The position numbers were made by a program, and so were the translations under genes. The notes under the pieces were generated by a model, which was given only the letters and a program-made list of their open reading frames with translations, searched no databases and was not told the origin of the DNA. Of a stretch of DNA of 64,000 nt, positions 46,641-56,999 are shown piece by piece. How positions within the stretch are numbered: position 1 is the stretch's first letter; each line of letters begins with the position of its first letter. This stretch comes from Ochotona curzoniae (taxonomy: Eukaryota; Chordata; Mammalia; Lagomorpha; Ochotonidae), in assembly GCF_017591425.1 (NCBI RefSeq), contig NW_024466599.1, positions 74,876,501 through 74,940,500 on the forward strand. Reading direction: 5' to 3'.

Positions 46641-47080
46641 TAAAATAAATCACCAACCACCTCAAGGATATGATCTTCTGGGACACTTCCCCAATACCTA
46701 TACATCTCCCATTGGCCCCTTTTTCCAAAGGCCATAATTAGATCAAGTGTCCACTGTAAACCATCAAACAACAGCATTAATCCATTAACTGTTAACGTCA
46801 GACAGTGGGGCTTAAGTGTCCCTGTGAACTTGTAAAGCGAAGGCCTCTTCAGTCTGTAACATCTGCTGGTGGAATGGCCACTTCCTTACCTCACTGAATC
46901 AGGAATCCGAACCGGATTATATACCTCTCCTATAATTCTTGCAGGATACGCCTCAAGGACAACACTGTGAATGATACTGAAACCCATCTATACTATGTTT
47001 TTTCCTAACTATACATACCTTCAGTAAAGTTTAACTTGTAAATTAGGGAAATAATAACTAAGAATAAGAAGCAACTATAC

Positions 47081-47411
47081 TGGCCCAGTGGCGTGGCCTA
47101 GCAGCTAAAGTCCTTGCCTTGAACACCCTGGGATCCCATATGGGCACCGGTTCTAATCCTGGCAGCTTCACTTCCCATCCAGCTCCCTGCTTGTGGCCTG
47201 GGAAAGCAGCGAGGACAGCCCAAGGCTTTGGGACCCTGCACCCGCGTGGGAGACCCAGAAGAAGTTCCTGGCTCCTGGCTTCGGATCAGCATAGCACTGG
47301 CTATTGCGCTCACTTGGGGAGTGAATCATTAGACGGAAGATCTTCCTCTCTGTCTCCCCTCCCCTCTGTATATCTGACTTTCCAATAAATAAATAAATCT
47401 TAAAAAAAAAG
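47081..47411 (+). repeat. CSINE
   Basis: TGGCCCAGTGGCGTGGCC head of the GGCCTAG type, good body, tail AATAAATAAATCTTA(n). CAACTATA occurs on both sides, possibly the remains of a target-site duplication. Confidence 0.9.
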
Positions 47412-47859
47412 AATCAACTATAAGCACATAGTTAAAGTTATGTAGATGTAGTATATAACCCCATGTGAGGTTATAAAGATCCTCCCGTACAACTGTGTTT
47501 TTTTTCCCTTTAGTCAAAAACTGTAACCTTTTCGTTTAATGGAAGCACTTGATGACTTCTCACTGGCATATGTGAACTGTCAGCATCACTATTCCTGTGT
47601 GTTAGGACCATCATTAAACAAAAAAGGGCTACCGGACCAGAAGCACTGCGAGCCTGTGACAATCTGTGAACTGAGATAGCTGCTGGGTGAGTAACAGGTA
47701 GACAGCATATACAGCATGGACACAGTGGACAAAGGCGTGATTCATGCCTGGGGAGGGGACATTTGGGAGGGGAGGGGAGGAGATGGTGCAAGAGTTCATC
47801 ATGCCACCTCAAAGCAATGCGCCATTTAAAACTTCAGAATTTTCTGTTTTGTTTTGTTT

Positions 47860-48158
47860 TGGCTGGAAACCCAGATTTTACGAAGAGAAGGAGAGACCAG
47901 GGAGAAAGTTCTTCCATTTGTTGGTTCACAGTAAAATGGCCTCAACGGCCAGAGCTCAGCCAATCTGAAGCCAGCAGACAGAAGCCTCTCCCAGGTGTCT
48001 CACATGGGTGTAGGGTCCCAAGGCTTTGGGCCATCTTCCACTGCTTTCCCAGGCCACAGGCAGGAGGCTGCATGGGAAGTGGAGCATCAGTACCCATACG
48101 GGATGCCAAAGCTTGCTAGCATACGATTAGCCAATTAAGCCATCATGCCAGTCCCCAA
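47860..48158 (-). repeat. CSINE, inverted
   Basis: TTTGGCTGGAAACCCAGATT, CCATTTGTTGGTTCACAG, CCACAGGCAGGAGGCTGC, AAGCCATCATGCCAGTCC. Confidence 0.8.
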
Positions 48159-48194
48159 AGCTTTTGAGTTATTCCTGAAATCTTTCCATTTAAT

Positions 48195-48258
48195 ATTTCA
48201 GATCATGGTTGACTGAAACTGCAGAAAGTGAAACCACAGATAAGAGGGGAACTATGTA
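48195..48258. mobile_element. possible end of an old DNA transposon
   Basis: TTTCAGATCATGGTTGACTG, AAACTGCAGAAAGTGAAACC and ACAGATAAGAGGGGAACTAT resemble a Tigger-type terminal sequence (…GGTTGACCGCGGGTAACTGA… in my memory). Short and uncertain. Confidence 0.4.
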
Positions 48259-48842
48259 TGAATTCTGCAGCTACTTCCGGGCCAAGAGCAAGGAAAACAC
48301 ACAGGTTGGACAATCATGGCTAGTTATGTGGAGAGCTGGGATTCCAACCCTGCTAGCTCAGCTCCAACCAGACCCTCAACCAGACACCACCCTGTGCCCC
48401 ACAGGCTGCTCCAAGCCTGGATAAAGGATGGGCACCAGCTGACTACAGTTCCAGTCAACACCTGGACAGCATTCTTGTGAGACCCCAGACATGGGCGTCA
48501 TCTCAGATCCTCTCCTGGAAGTTGTTCCTGGGGAACAAAGCAACTTCAGGCACAAGGCTCCTTCAAAGCTGTGCAGCCAAATCTCCTGCTGAAGACACCT
48601 CTGGCCTTAGAGGAGCCTTCAGCTCCTTATCCCATTGCCCTATTTGCCTTGGGCAAACTCATATACAGAATAATATGTGCACACACCTCAATGAAACAGG
48701 ATATATGACCTACATCCCAGGCTGGCCCTAAGCTTTTCTCTAAGTTTCTGCAGCCATCTGCTTAGCAATTCAACCCTGAAATTTCCAGGAATCGGCAACA
48801 ACGTACTTGGGCTTGTACCAAAGGCAATATGAAAATGAAGAC

Positions 48843-49150
48843 CCGGGGCAAGCGCTGTGTCATCAGTTAGGCCATCCCTTGCCATGCCTGCATCCCACAC
48901 CTGAGTGCTGGTTGGATTCCAGCTCCTCTGCTTGGCTTCATTTTCCTGCTAATGCAGCCTAAGAGGCAGCCGCAGATGGCATAGGGCTTGTGCCCATCAC
49001 CTGCCTGGGAGATGCGGCTGGTATCTTGGGTTCCAGGCCCAGCCCTGGCTGTTGCAGGCATTTGGGGAGTGAACCAGGACATGGAAAAGCACTCAACTTC
49101 CTCTCTCTCTCTCCATGTGTCACTCTGCCCTTCAAATAGTTGAAAATTCA
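48843..49150 (+). repeat. old CSINE
   Basis: CGGGGCAAGCGCTGTGTC head, CAGCTCCTCTGCTTGGCTTC, CATTTGGGGAGTGAACCAGG, GCCCTTCAAATAGTTG. Confidence 0.7.
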
Positions 49151-49287
49151 GAAACAAAAAAAATGTAGACACAATTTAATTGCCTTTTCAAACCATCCTT
49201 TTATGTGACAGAGACCAAAAAGCTTTTTATAGTATGTGGGATGTTGCAATGATTTGAAAGAGTATCTAAAAGAAAAGTAAGAAAGGA

Positions 49288-49590
49288 ACTGGGACCAGCA
49301 TCTTGTCGAAGTGGGCTAAGCTTCCACCTACAGCACTGACATCCCACAGGGATGCCAGTCCGAGTCACAGCCACTCCACTTCCAATCCAGCTCCCTGCTT
49401 ATAGCCCGGGAAAGTGGCGGAAGATGGCTCAAGCACCACAGCACCTACACCCACGTGGGACCCCTGGAACAAGCTCTTGCCTTTGGATCGGCTCAGCTCA
49501 GGCCACTGCAGTCATTTAGGCAGTGAGCCAGAGGATGGAAGATTTCTGTTTCTCTCTGTCCCTTCTTCCACCTGTAATTCCACCTTTCAA
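49288..49590 (+). repeat. CSINE
   Basis: GGAACTGGGACCAGCATC head, CCAATCCAGCTCCCTGCTTA, CCTGTAATTCCACCTTTC. The tail is converted into the adjoining minisatellite. Confidence 0.8.
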
Positions 49591-49678
49591 ATACAAACAA
49601 ATACTTTCAAATAAATACTTTCAAATACAAACAAATACTTTCAAATAAATACTTTCAAATACAAACAAATGCATTAAA
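49583..49678. repeat. tail-derived minisatellite, ~34-bp unit
   Basis: TTTCAAATACAAACAAATAC followed by TTTCAAATAAATAC repeats about 2.5 times, then a poly-A run. The source is clearly the CTTTCAAATA tail of the SINE at 49288. Confidence 0.9.
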
Positions 49679-50186
49679 AAAAAAAACAGCCTAAGCCCAA
49701 CCCCTGTCTTATCATCTTGATGACTGCCTCCTTGCGGATATGGGCACCTTAACTATCCATGGCTGACAGCTGACAATCCTCTTTCCAGGCCATGCTAAAT
49801 CAAAATTATTTAAATACATAAACACACAAAAGTGCACACATGTGTACATACATATACCACACATATACTCCATATAAATGAGTGGGTGGTTTGTGTGTAT
49901 AATTGTGCATACATCGCATGCATGGGTGATTGCAAAGGTTGTGGAAGCATGAAGCTAACGGTATATTTTTGTTGCAAAAATTTTAAATCTGTGCATAGTT
50001 TGTTTCATCATATGCATTTCCCAGTAATCAAATATTTTGCACCAAAACTCCTTCATACTTGAAGTTCACTTCCCTACACAATTTTTTAAGTATATCTTCA
50101 TATATCTCACAACAGTAAAATCTAAGAAAGAATTTGGGGAGGGATGAGAAGAGGTGAGGGAGAAGCACAACAAGAATGTGGGTTTG

Positions 50187-50490
50187 GGGGCCCAGTGCGG
50201 TAGCCTAATGGCTGGAGTCCTTGCCTTGCACAAACTGGGAAGGCATATGGGTGCCATCCATATCCTTGCAGCCCTGCTTCCCATCCAGCTCCCTGCTTAT
50301 GGCCTGGGAAAGCAGTCAAGGATGGCCCAAAGCCTTGGGATCCAGCATCCGTGTGGGAGACCTGGAAGAGGTTTTGGATTGGCTCAGCTCTGGCTGTTGT
50401 GGCCACCTGGGGAGTGAACCAGCAGACAGAAGACTTTTCTCTCTGTCTCTCCTTCGCTCTGTAAATCTGACTTTAAAAAATCTTATTAAA
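50187..50490 (+). repeat. CSINE
   Basis: GGGGGCCCAGTGCGGTAGCC head, good body, tail CTTTAAAAAATCTTATTAAA. Confidence 0.88.
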
Positions 50491-50530
50491 AAGATTTAAA
50501 AGAAGAAATTTTTAAGATTTCTCTGAAAAG

Positions 50531-50852
50531 GGCCCGGCACGATGGCGCAAGTGGTTAAGGTCCTCACCTTGCACACCCGGGATCCCATACGGACGCCAGT
50601 TCTAATCCCAGCAGTCCTGCTTCCCATCCAGCTCCCTGCCTGTGGCCTTGGAAAGCAGTTGAGGATGGCCCAAAGCTTTGGGACCCTGCACCCGCGTGGG
50701 AGACCCGGAAGAGGCTCCTGGCTTCGGATTGGCTCAACTCCAGCCGTTGTGCTCACTTGGGGAGTGAATCATCGGATGGAAGATCTTCCTCTCTGTCTCT
50801 CCTCTCTGTATATCCGCCTTTCCAATAAAAAATAAAATAAATCTTAAAAAAA
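50531..50852 (+). mobile_element. young CSINE with 18-bp target-site duplication
   Basis: GCGCAAGTGG-head type with A and B boxes. It is flanked by the perfect direct repeat TAAGATTTCTCTGAAAAG at 50513-50530 and 50853-50870. Confidence 0.95.
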
Positions 50853-50884
50853 TAAGATTTCTCTGAAAAGCACAATGTCAAAGA

Positions 50885-51110
50885 CAGAAAGCAAACACTT
50901 CTCTCTGTTGATTGACTCCTCGAGGACCACAACAGTCAAAGATGGGGCAGGCTGAAGCCGGGAGCCTAGAACTCCAACACTTCTCACTGGTGGATGGATG
51001 TGGCCCAGGGGCTTTGCACATCTGTTGGTTTTCCTGGGGGCGTTAGCAGGGAGTGGGATCAGAAATGCAACAGTTGTAACTCAAACCAATGCTCTCCTAG
51101 GAGCACCTGC
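50885..51110 (-). repeat. old SINE remnant, inverted
   Basis: AGACAGAAAGCAAACACTTC, TTGATTGACTCCTCGAGG and GGGGCGTTAGCAGGGAGTGG are in inverted order. Confidence 0.5.
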
Positions 51111-51154
51111 AGCTAAACTCACCTCAACAAACCCACCTCACCTCAACACTGGTC

Positions 51155-51395
51155 TCAAAGGCATGACGTCAAGGCAGTGCTGGCACGCCACACAGGTGTC
51201 GGTTCTGGTCCCTGCTGCTTCTACCCCTGCTCCAGCCGCTTGCTAATGGCAAAAGATGACTCATGTCCACATGCCAGACCCACAAGAAGCTCCAGGCTTT
51301 AAAGAGGCCCAACTGTGCAGTCATTTGGGGAATGAAACACAGGATGGAAGATTCCCTCTCTCTTTGATTTTCAAATAAATAAGTCTTTTCTGAAA
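51155..51395 (+). repeat. old CSINE
   Basis: AGGCAGTGCTGGCACGCC, GCCGCTTGCTAATGGC, GATTTTCAAATAAATAAGTC. The cargo between is shortened. Confidence 0.65.
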
Positions 51396-51409
51396 AAGGC
51401 ATTTACATC

Positions 51410-51750
51410 GGGCCCAGTGGCGTGGCCTAGCGGCTCAAGTCCTCGCCTTGAACGCGCTGGGATCCCATATGGGCACTGGTTCTAATCCCGGCAGCCCCGC
51501 TTCCCATCCAGCTCCCTGCTTGTGGCCTGGGAAAGCAGTCGAGGACGGCCCAAAGCTTTGGGACCTTGTACCCATGTGGGATACCCGGAAGAAGTTCCTG
51601 GCTCCTGGCTTCAGATCGGCATAGCACCAGCTGTTGTGCTCACTTGGGGAATGAATCATTGGACGGAAGATCTTCCTCTCTGTCTCTCCTCCTCTCTGAA
51701 TATGTATATCTGACTTTCCAATAAATAAATAAATCTTTAAAAAAAAAAGA
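51410..51750 (+). mobile_element. young CSINE with 10-bp target-site duplication
   Basis: GGCCTAG-head type, near consensus. CATTTACATC at 51400-51409 and 51751-51760 flanks it. It inserted just past the tail of the old CSINE at 51155. Confidence 0.93.
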
Positions 51751-51919
51751 CATTTACATCATAGTATCTTCCTTAACTCTCAAATAGGCACAGAGAACTG
51801 TTCAGCACTAGGCAGCTGTCTTATTTCACATGTATTATTTTCATGAATAATTTATTCAACAGCAGCGATTGGACTATAAAGAAAAGATCTTTTTCTTAAA
51901 GTATCTACATGGGCGCAGC

Positions 51920-52190
51920 ATGGAGACCAATGTTGTGGTTCCGCCAGTTAAGCTGCCACCTACAACCCTAGCATCCCATATGGGTACTCAGTTGTCTCCT
52001 GCCTGCTCCACTTCCAACCCAGTTCCCTGCTAATGTGCTTCAGAATGCAGTGGAAGTATCTGGGTCCCTGTACCCAGGTGGGAGATCCAGCTGAAGCTTC
52101 TGGCTCCTGGCTTCAGTCTAGCCCAGCTCTGACTGTTGCAGCCATTTGGGGAGTAAACCAACCTTGAATCTCTCTCTCTCTCTTCTTCTA
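51920..52190 (+). repeat. old CSINE
   Basis: AATGTTGTGGTTCCGCCAG, CCAACCCAGTTCCCTGCTAA, CATTTGGGGAGTAAACCAAC. The tail is absent. Confidence 0.65.
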
Positions 52191-52199
52191 ACTGACTTT

Positions 52200-52985
52200 G
52201 CAACTCCCACTGGTTTGCCTGAGGGCCGAGTATGTGGTGGGCAGAATCAGGTTGGGCTGCAACACCCATTTGTTTGTGTAGAAGATGGGGCTGGAGGCAG
52301 AACTGACCCAGCAATTGCAACCACCAGCATATGCATAAGATGACTGTGCCGGATGCTGTACTGGCACACCCAAGATTCAGGTCTGGGATCACCTCAGACA
52401 TAGATTCTTTGAGGATCCTTCCAACTGAACTGCTGATCTCAGAACCCCAACCATGGAGAGAAGTGCAGGCTTCATGGTCTGACTGTGGGAGTGGATGTGT
52501 CAGAGATGGGCCTCCTCAGTGCCTCAGCCGGAGCAGTGGACAGCATATCCAGGTGCACATGGAGGATATGGCAGTCCATTGCAGCCTGCAGAGGACACCT
52601 GGCACCACAACAGAGGACTGACCAAACCGATCAACTACCCCAGCCAAGTGTTGGCAGCGAAAATCTGGACAAACGGAGACTCTAAGGTGGACTATGTCAG
52701 CCAGTAGATTCTGGAGAGATTTCATCGTGCTTGGAATGGTGAGATTGGCAGCAATTCAGAATAGCTGAACTATCAAAACCACTTGAGCAGTGCCCTCGGA
52801 GCATGCCCCACATCAGGGACCCTGGGATGGGTGGGAGGCTGGGTGTGACTTCTCCCCTTATCTCTCCTCTCCCCCCAGATACAGCAAGCAAAAAATGTGG
52901 AAACAATGGTCTTACTCACCTTCCTCTAGCCCTTGACCTTATCACCCTGATCAACTATGCAAAGGTCATCAAAATTTAAAATAAG
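52200..52985. repeat. unidentified interspersed repeat, related to the 42.4-44.2 kb array
   Basis: 52220-52400 contains GGTTGGGCTGCAACACCCAT and GATGCTGTACTGGCACACCC, matching motifs of the degenerate array. It is followed by about 580 bases of other sequence ending ATCACCCTGATCAACTATGC and AAAATTTAAAATAAGG. It may be one end of a lagomorph L1 or LTR element. No coding frame is preserved. Confidence 0.4.
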
Positions 52986-55124
52986 GAAGAAAATAATGCA
53001 GAAATTTGCAAGAAGCATCCGTCCCTTTCAGATCCCTTCTATATTCCACACTCACTGAGTAGCTACATCGTTTTTTAAGAAAGAAAGACAAGCCAAGTTT
53101 GCCACAGAGGAGATGAGCTGTAAAACATGAGCCAGATCATTCAGCAGAATCCAATACCTGGCTACCACAATTATTGGTTTTGTTTTTTTTTTTTCATGTA
53201 TTCCTAACGAGGACTGGATCTGGACCAAGATAAGGACACTTAACCCTAAAAGGAAAACGTCCTTGAGTTTTCTTAAAGGATCTCAAAATTGTAATATCAA
53301 CGTAAAGGAATAAGGCAAATGCTGAGTTCAAGTCAGCTCTAGAAAGTCAGGCTTTTTAAAAACAGCTAGCTCTAGGCTTTCAAAACTCCTCCACCAGAGC
53401 TACCTAAACGAAGAACAGAACTTTTACAAACCCCTGTCTCTCAGCTTTGGCTCAGAAGATTGCCATGCGTGGTAGTGAGTGGGGGCAGCAAGGCAGAACT
53501 AACAAAGGCGGGATTGCCAGGACTCTCACCATGCTTTACTGCAACGCCCTGCCATGTTCAGTTAAGGGGTTTCAGAATCCAGAAGTCCAAATCCAAAGTA
53601 TTCACTGAGTTAACAACTACTAAAACCATCGATTTTCAGAGCGGAGGGAGAAACGGCCCTGCCCCCTCATCGATGTTTATTAACAATCACTTATGCAGCA
53701 CCCACAACAGAGTGCCAGGCTTTGTGCCAAGGGCTTTCCACACGCACAACCCCTTCCCAGGATCCGCGCACCTTGTCTGACATCACCCCCACAGGTCCAC
53801 AAAGGAGATCAAGGCGCACGACATTCAGCAAACTGCAGGTGCGGGATTGGAACTCACAGCCCCAAACCCATCACCACCTGGGCCCTGGGGGGAGAAGGGC
53901 TACCGCGGCAGGATTCCAGTCAAAGCTCTTTCTATTACCCAAGGAGGTCTTGCACCACACACCAGGGAGGCAGTCGATGACCGTGGAGCCTGCTTGGCTG
54001 GCAGAAATAAAGAAGAAAAGGAAGCAGATGACCAAACGTCCCTTCCTATCTGACCACTGAGCCATGAGCCCTCGGGAACTCACTGGGGGGAGGGGTGCGC
54101 ACCATGAAGCACCCCTCCCCCCACCACAGACAAGCCACAGCTCACACAGACAGCAAGCCCTCCTCACACGCCTGCTCAGTGCCTTAGCTGTCACCAGTTA
54201 CACCCACAGCTGCCTTCCCGGATGGATGTGGTGCCAGCCACAGCAAGTCGTCAGTGACCAACCGAAGCTGGGTGACAGCACCCAATAATACAGGCTATGT
54301 GGGAACCTCTACTCCCCAGCCCCACTGCAGCGGCAAGTTGGCTTGGTGAAGGTCCTCCAAGGAACCCCCGGGGAAGAAGCAGCTACACACAGCCAACTGG
54401 ACAGCCTTTACTTCCTAAATTCACCCCATCCCCCAAACACCACCAGAAGGCTAGGGAACCAACTTGAACCTGCAGCTCCAAAACGAAACGCAAAGCAAAA
54501 ATCACAATATCTTAGCAAGGGCAGCAGCTTCCAGACCCTCGACCTGATGCTGCAAACAGCGGTCAGGAAATCCCTCGTCCTCTACACAACCCTGCCTGGT
54601 CTCCCAGGGCAGGGCAAGCATGCAGGCCTGAGCGGTAACCCCGCGTCTGAGCGCTCAAAGCCAGAGTAGCAGGAGAGCTCAACTGCAGCGCTCAAACCAC
54701 GCAGTAAGGAACAGCCCGGTGCAACCCTCCCAGGTCCCCTTCCCGGCCCAACTGAGTCAAGAACCAGCATTGAGACCCTTCCCCCGTCCTGACCACACAC
54801 AGTCACCCGACATTGACTGACCCCGCACGCGCGTGCACACTGACCTGCCACCCCTGCAGGCACGCCGGCCCTCACGCCGGCATACCTGCCAAGTCACACA
54901 CCTGCCCCGATGGCACAGACACTTGCTCTCCGCCCCCTCCTCGCAGCTGGCGTCCCTGCCCGCAGTACACCTGCTGGAGCGCACCCCTCGGCCCCCGCCG
55001 GCCGCCGCCCTCGGCACTCACCGGAGCCGGCGCCAGCCGTCCCGCGCCGCCCCGCGGCCTGGGGCCCGCCGCCCGCTCCGGCCCGCGGTTCCTGGGCTGC
55101 CCGGCCCCGCCGCCGCCGCTTCCC

Positions 55125-55132
55125 GTCACGTG
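55125..55132. promoter_or_regulatory. TGFBRAP1: E-box/CLEAR-like site GTCACGTG
   Basis: GTCACGTGGG matches eight of ten bases of the CLEAR consensus GTCACGTGAC bound by TFEB/TFE3/MITF, and contains the palindromic CACGTG also used by USF and MYC/MAX. It sits about 100 bases upstream of the exon 1 donor on the minus strand. Confidence 0.5.
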
Positions 55133-55226
55133 GGCCCGCCGCCCGGCGCCGCGGAGGGCGGGAGCGCCGTGGTGCCCGAGCCGCCCGGCCGGCCTCCTCG
55201 CGCCGCGCCCCGGCGTCCCCGGCTGT

Positions 55227-55277
55227 GCGCCCCGGAGCCCTGCGCGCCCCGGAGCCCTGCGCGCCTCGGGGCCCTGC
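55227..55277. repeat. 17-bp GC-rich tandem repeat, three units
   Basis: GCGCCCCGGAGCCCTGC at 55227 and 55244, and GCGCCTCGGGGCCCTGC at 55261. A further GGGGCCCTGCGCGCC lies at 55297-55311. Within the likely TGFBRAP1 promoter or exon 1. Confidence 0.9.
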
Positions 55278-56576
55278 GCGCCGCTGCCCAGCCGGCGGGG
55301 CCCTGCGCGCCGTGGAGGGCGCTCGGCGCGTTCAGCTGACGCTGGCCGTGACCGCCGCACTCGAGTCTTCTCCTCCCCCCACCTAGGAAAGCCTGGGCTT
55401 GGCCCGGCTCGCTAGCCGCCCTGTTCTCTAACGCCTCAACCCGTCCCCACCCCGCCAGGAAAGGCCCGGTGGAAGCTCGCGGGAGCACCTGCTGGAGCCA
55501 GGAAGGGATCCCGGCCGAGCCTCAGCCCACGGGCATCCGCCAGCCCCGATGGAAGTGCTCTGTTGGGAAGGGCAGCCCTTCCCCGGGTTCAGGGTTCCTG
55601 GACCCCTGGGACTGTATGCAGCTCCCTGAAGCCAGGGCGAGGACCGCCTGATATTTTAGAAGAATCCAGAGGCTGTTTTACCGACTGCTTTTAGGAAAAG
55701 TGCATCAAGTGCATGAACTCCTCTTCAAACCATAATCCGATTATGCTCGGACAGAGTTGTCTGGGCAGGAGGAGCAGCAAAGGGCCAAGTTTTCCAGCCG
55801 ACTTTCAGTGACTTTCGAACCTGCTGACGACCTTCAGCCCAGTTTTCTTCCAGCCCCCAGGAATGTAAAACAAAGGTGTTATCTGAAGCCTGGAGGCCCT
55901 TGCCCAACTATCTTTTGGTCTTCTGTTTGAAAGAGGGAGGGAGAGAATGAGGCATCTAAACAAATAGGTTAAGCCATCAAAAAGGAACTTCCTGTGGTCT
56001 GCCCCATCCCCTTCTGGGGTGAATTTAGGGTGCAGGCCTGAGCCTCGCTCCTGGGTGCTGCCACTGTGACCCAGTGGGTCACCAGTTCAGCCTCCAGGTG
56101 GGGGACAGGTTACAAGAACAAAGATCTGTAACCAACAGCTGCCTTCCAGGCTGAGCAGCAACACACGGATCTGCAAGACCCAGGGTCCATCAGACAGGGA
56201 ACGAGTTTGTGAAAAATGTACATTAAAAAAAAAAAAATCTGTCCCCAAATAATTGTATCTTTAAATCTGCTCTCCATAAACTTTTTGAAACGTCCGCCTT
56301 TTTGTTCATCCTCAGTCTCACACACACATGTGCACAGGACAATTCTGTAGTTTATGCAAAAGATATGTGTTCTAAGACGAACTTACTGCGCAGATACAAT
56401 GAGTGTCTAAATAGTTCTTGTCCACGCTGACAACTTCACATCTTCCACTACTCTGAGTACCCTACTCACCTTCCTTCTCTGCAATGTAAACGTTTAGGGT
56501 GTAGGGGTAGCGTGACCCACGTCTGCAACTGGGACCCTCTGTGTCCTTTCCATAAGATCCATCACCATTTCCATTC

Positions 56577-56930
56577 GGGCTGGCATGATGGCTCAATGGA
56601 CTAATCCACTACCTACAAGTGCTGGATCTCATCACAGAGGCTCTACTATCCCATGGATTGGCAGATCGCCTATGCTCCCCGGGAAAGTCAAATGGAGCAT
56701 AGTTCAACCTTACCAACTGCACTTTTCCATGGAGACCCTGGATCAGTTTCCCTGTCAACCTTGCCTGCTTGATCAGATCTCAGCTTTTTGGCTGTTTGCA
56801 GCCTCACTGGGAAGTGATTACCAGCGGATCTGCAGTAGATCCTTTTTCAAACTCGTTGTCTACTCCTCTACTGTAAAATATTCCATCCCAATAACAATAC
56901 AATACGTGTTTTTTTAAAAAAAAGTCAATG
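56577..56930 (+). repeat. CSINE, GACTAATCC-head variant, diverged
   Basis: CGGGCTGGCATGATGGCTC head. The body is strongly altered and only GGGAAGTGATTACCAGCGG and CTACTGTAAAATATTCC remain. The tail is AATACAATACG. Confidence 0.6.
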
Positions 56931-56999
56931 GGTACATATTTTTTTATTCATAATCTGATGATCAAAGACATAGACTTCATTCACAATCCAATATCCATG

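Larger units (their letters stand above)
32136..55021 (-). other. TGFBRAP1: TGFBRAP1 intron 1
   Basis: The inferred 22.9-kb first intron, from the CpG-island donor at 55021 to the exon 2 acceptor. It is rich in SINEs and decayed L1 from 33.8 to 52.2 kb and carries the degenerate array at 42.4 kb. SINE-free, apparently unique parts are 32.1-33.77, 34.2-35.37, 45.0-46.35, 46.65-47.08 and 53.0-55.0 kb. No further exon recognised. Confidence 0.65.
55022..55330 (-). other. TGFBRAP1: candidate TGFBRAP1 exon 1 (non-coding)
   Basis: A textbook donor CTCCG|GTGAGTGCC lies on the minus strand with exon end at 55022, inside the CpG island. The known gene has an untranslated first exon spliced to the ATG exon, and exon 2 here has only 14 bases of leader. 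The 5' end (transcription start) is not determined; 55330 is a rough limit. Confidence 0.55.
54830..55500 (-). promoter_or_regulatory. TGFBRAP1: CpG island, TGFBRAP1 promoter region
   Basis: Dense in CG and GGCGCC/CCGCC motifs, in contrast with the flanks. It lies at the 5' end of TGFBRAP1 and holds a consensus donor on the minus strand at 55021. No TATA box seen, as expected for a housekeeping gene. The 158-200-codon frames here on both strands are compositional accidents: low-complexity A/P/R-rich and mutually overlapping. Confidence 0.85.

Noticed and set aside
54813..55488. Five overlapping frames of 120-200 codons in the CpG island near 55 kb, on both strands
   Set aside because: They are A/P/R/G-rich, overlap each other in several frames, and stem from the lack of A/T-rich stop codons in GC-rich sequence. 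No domain or splice logic supports them.
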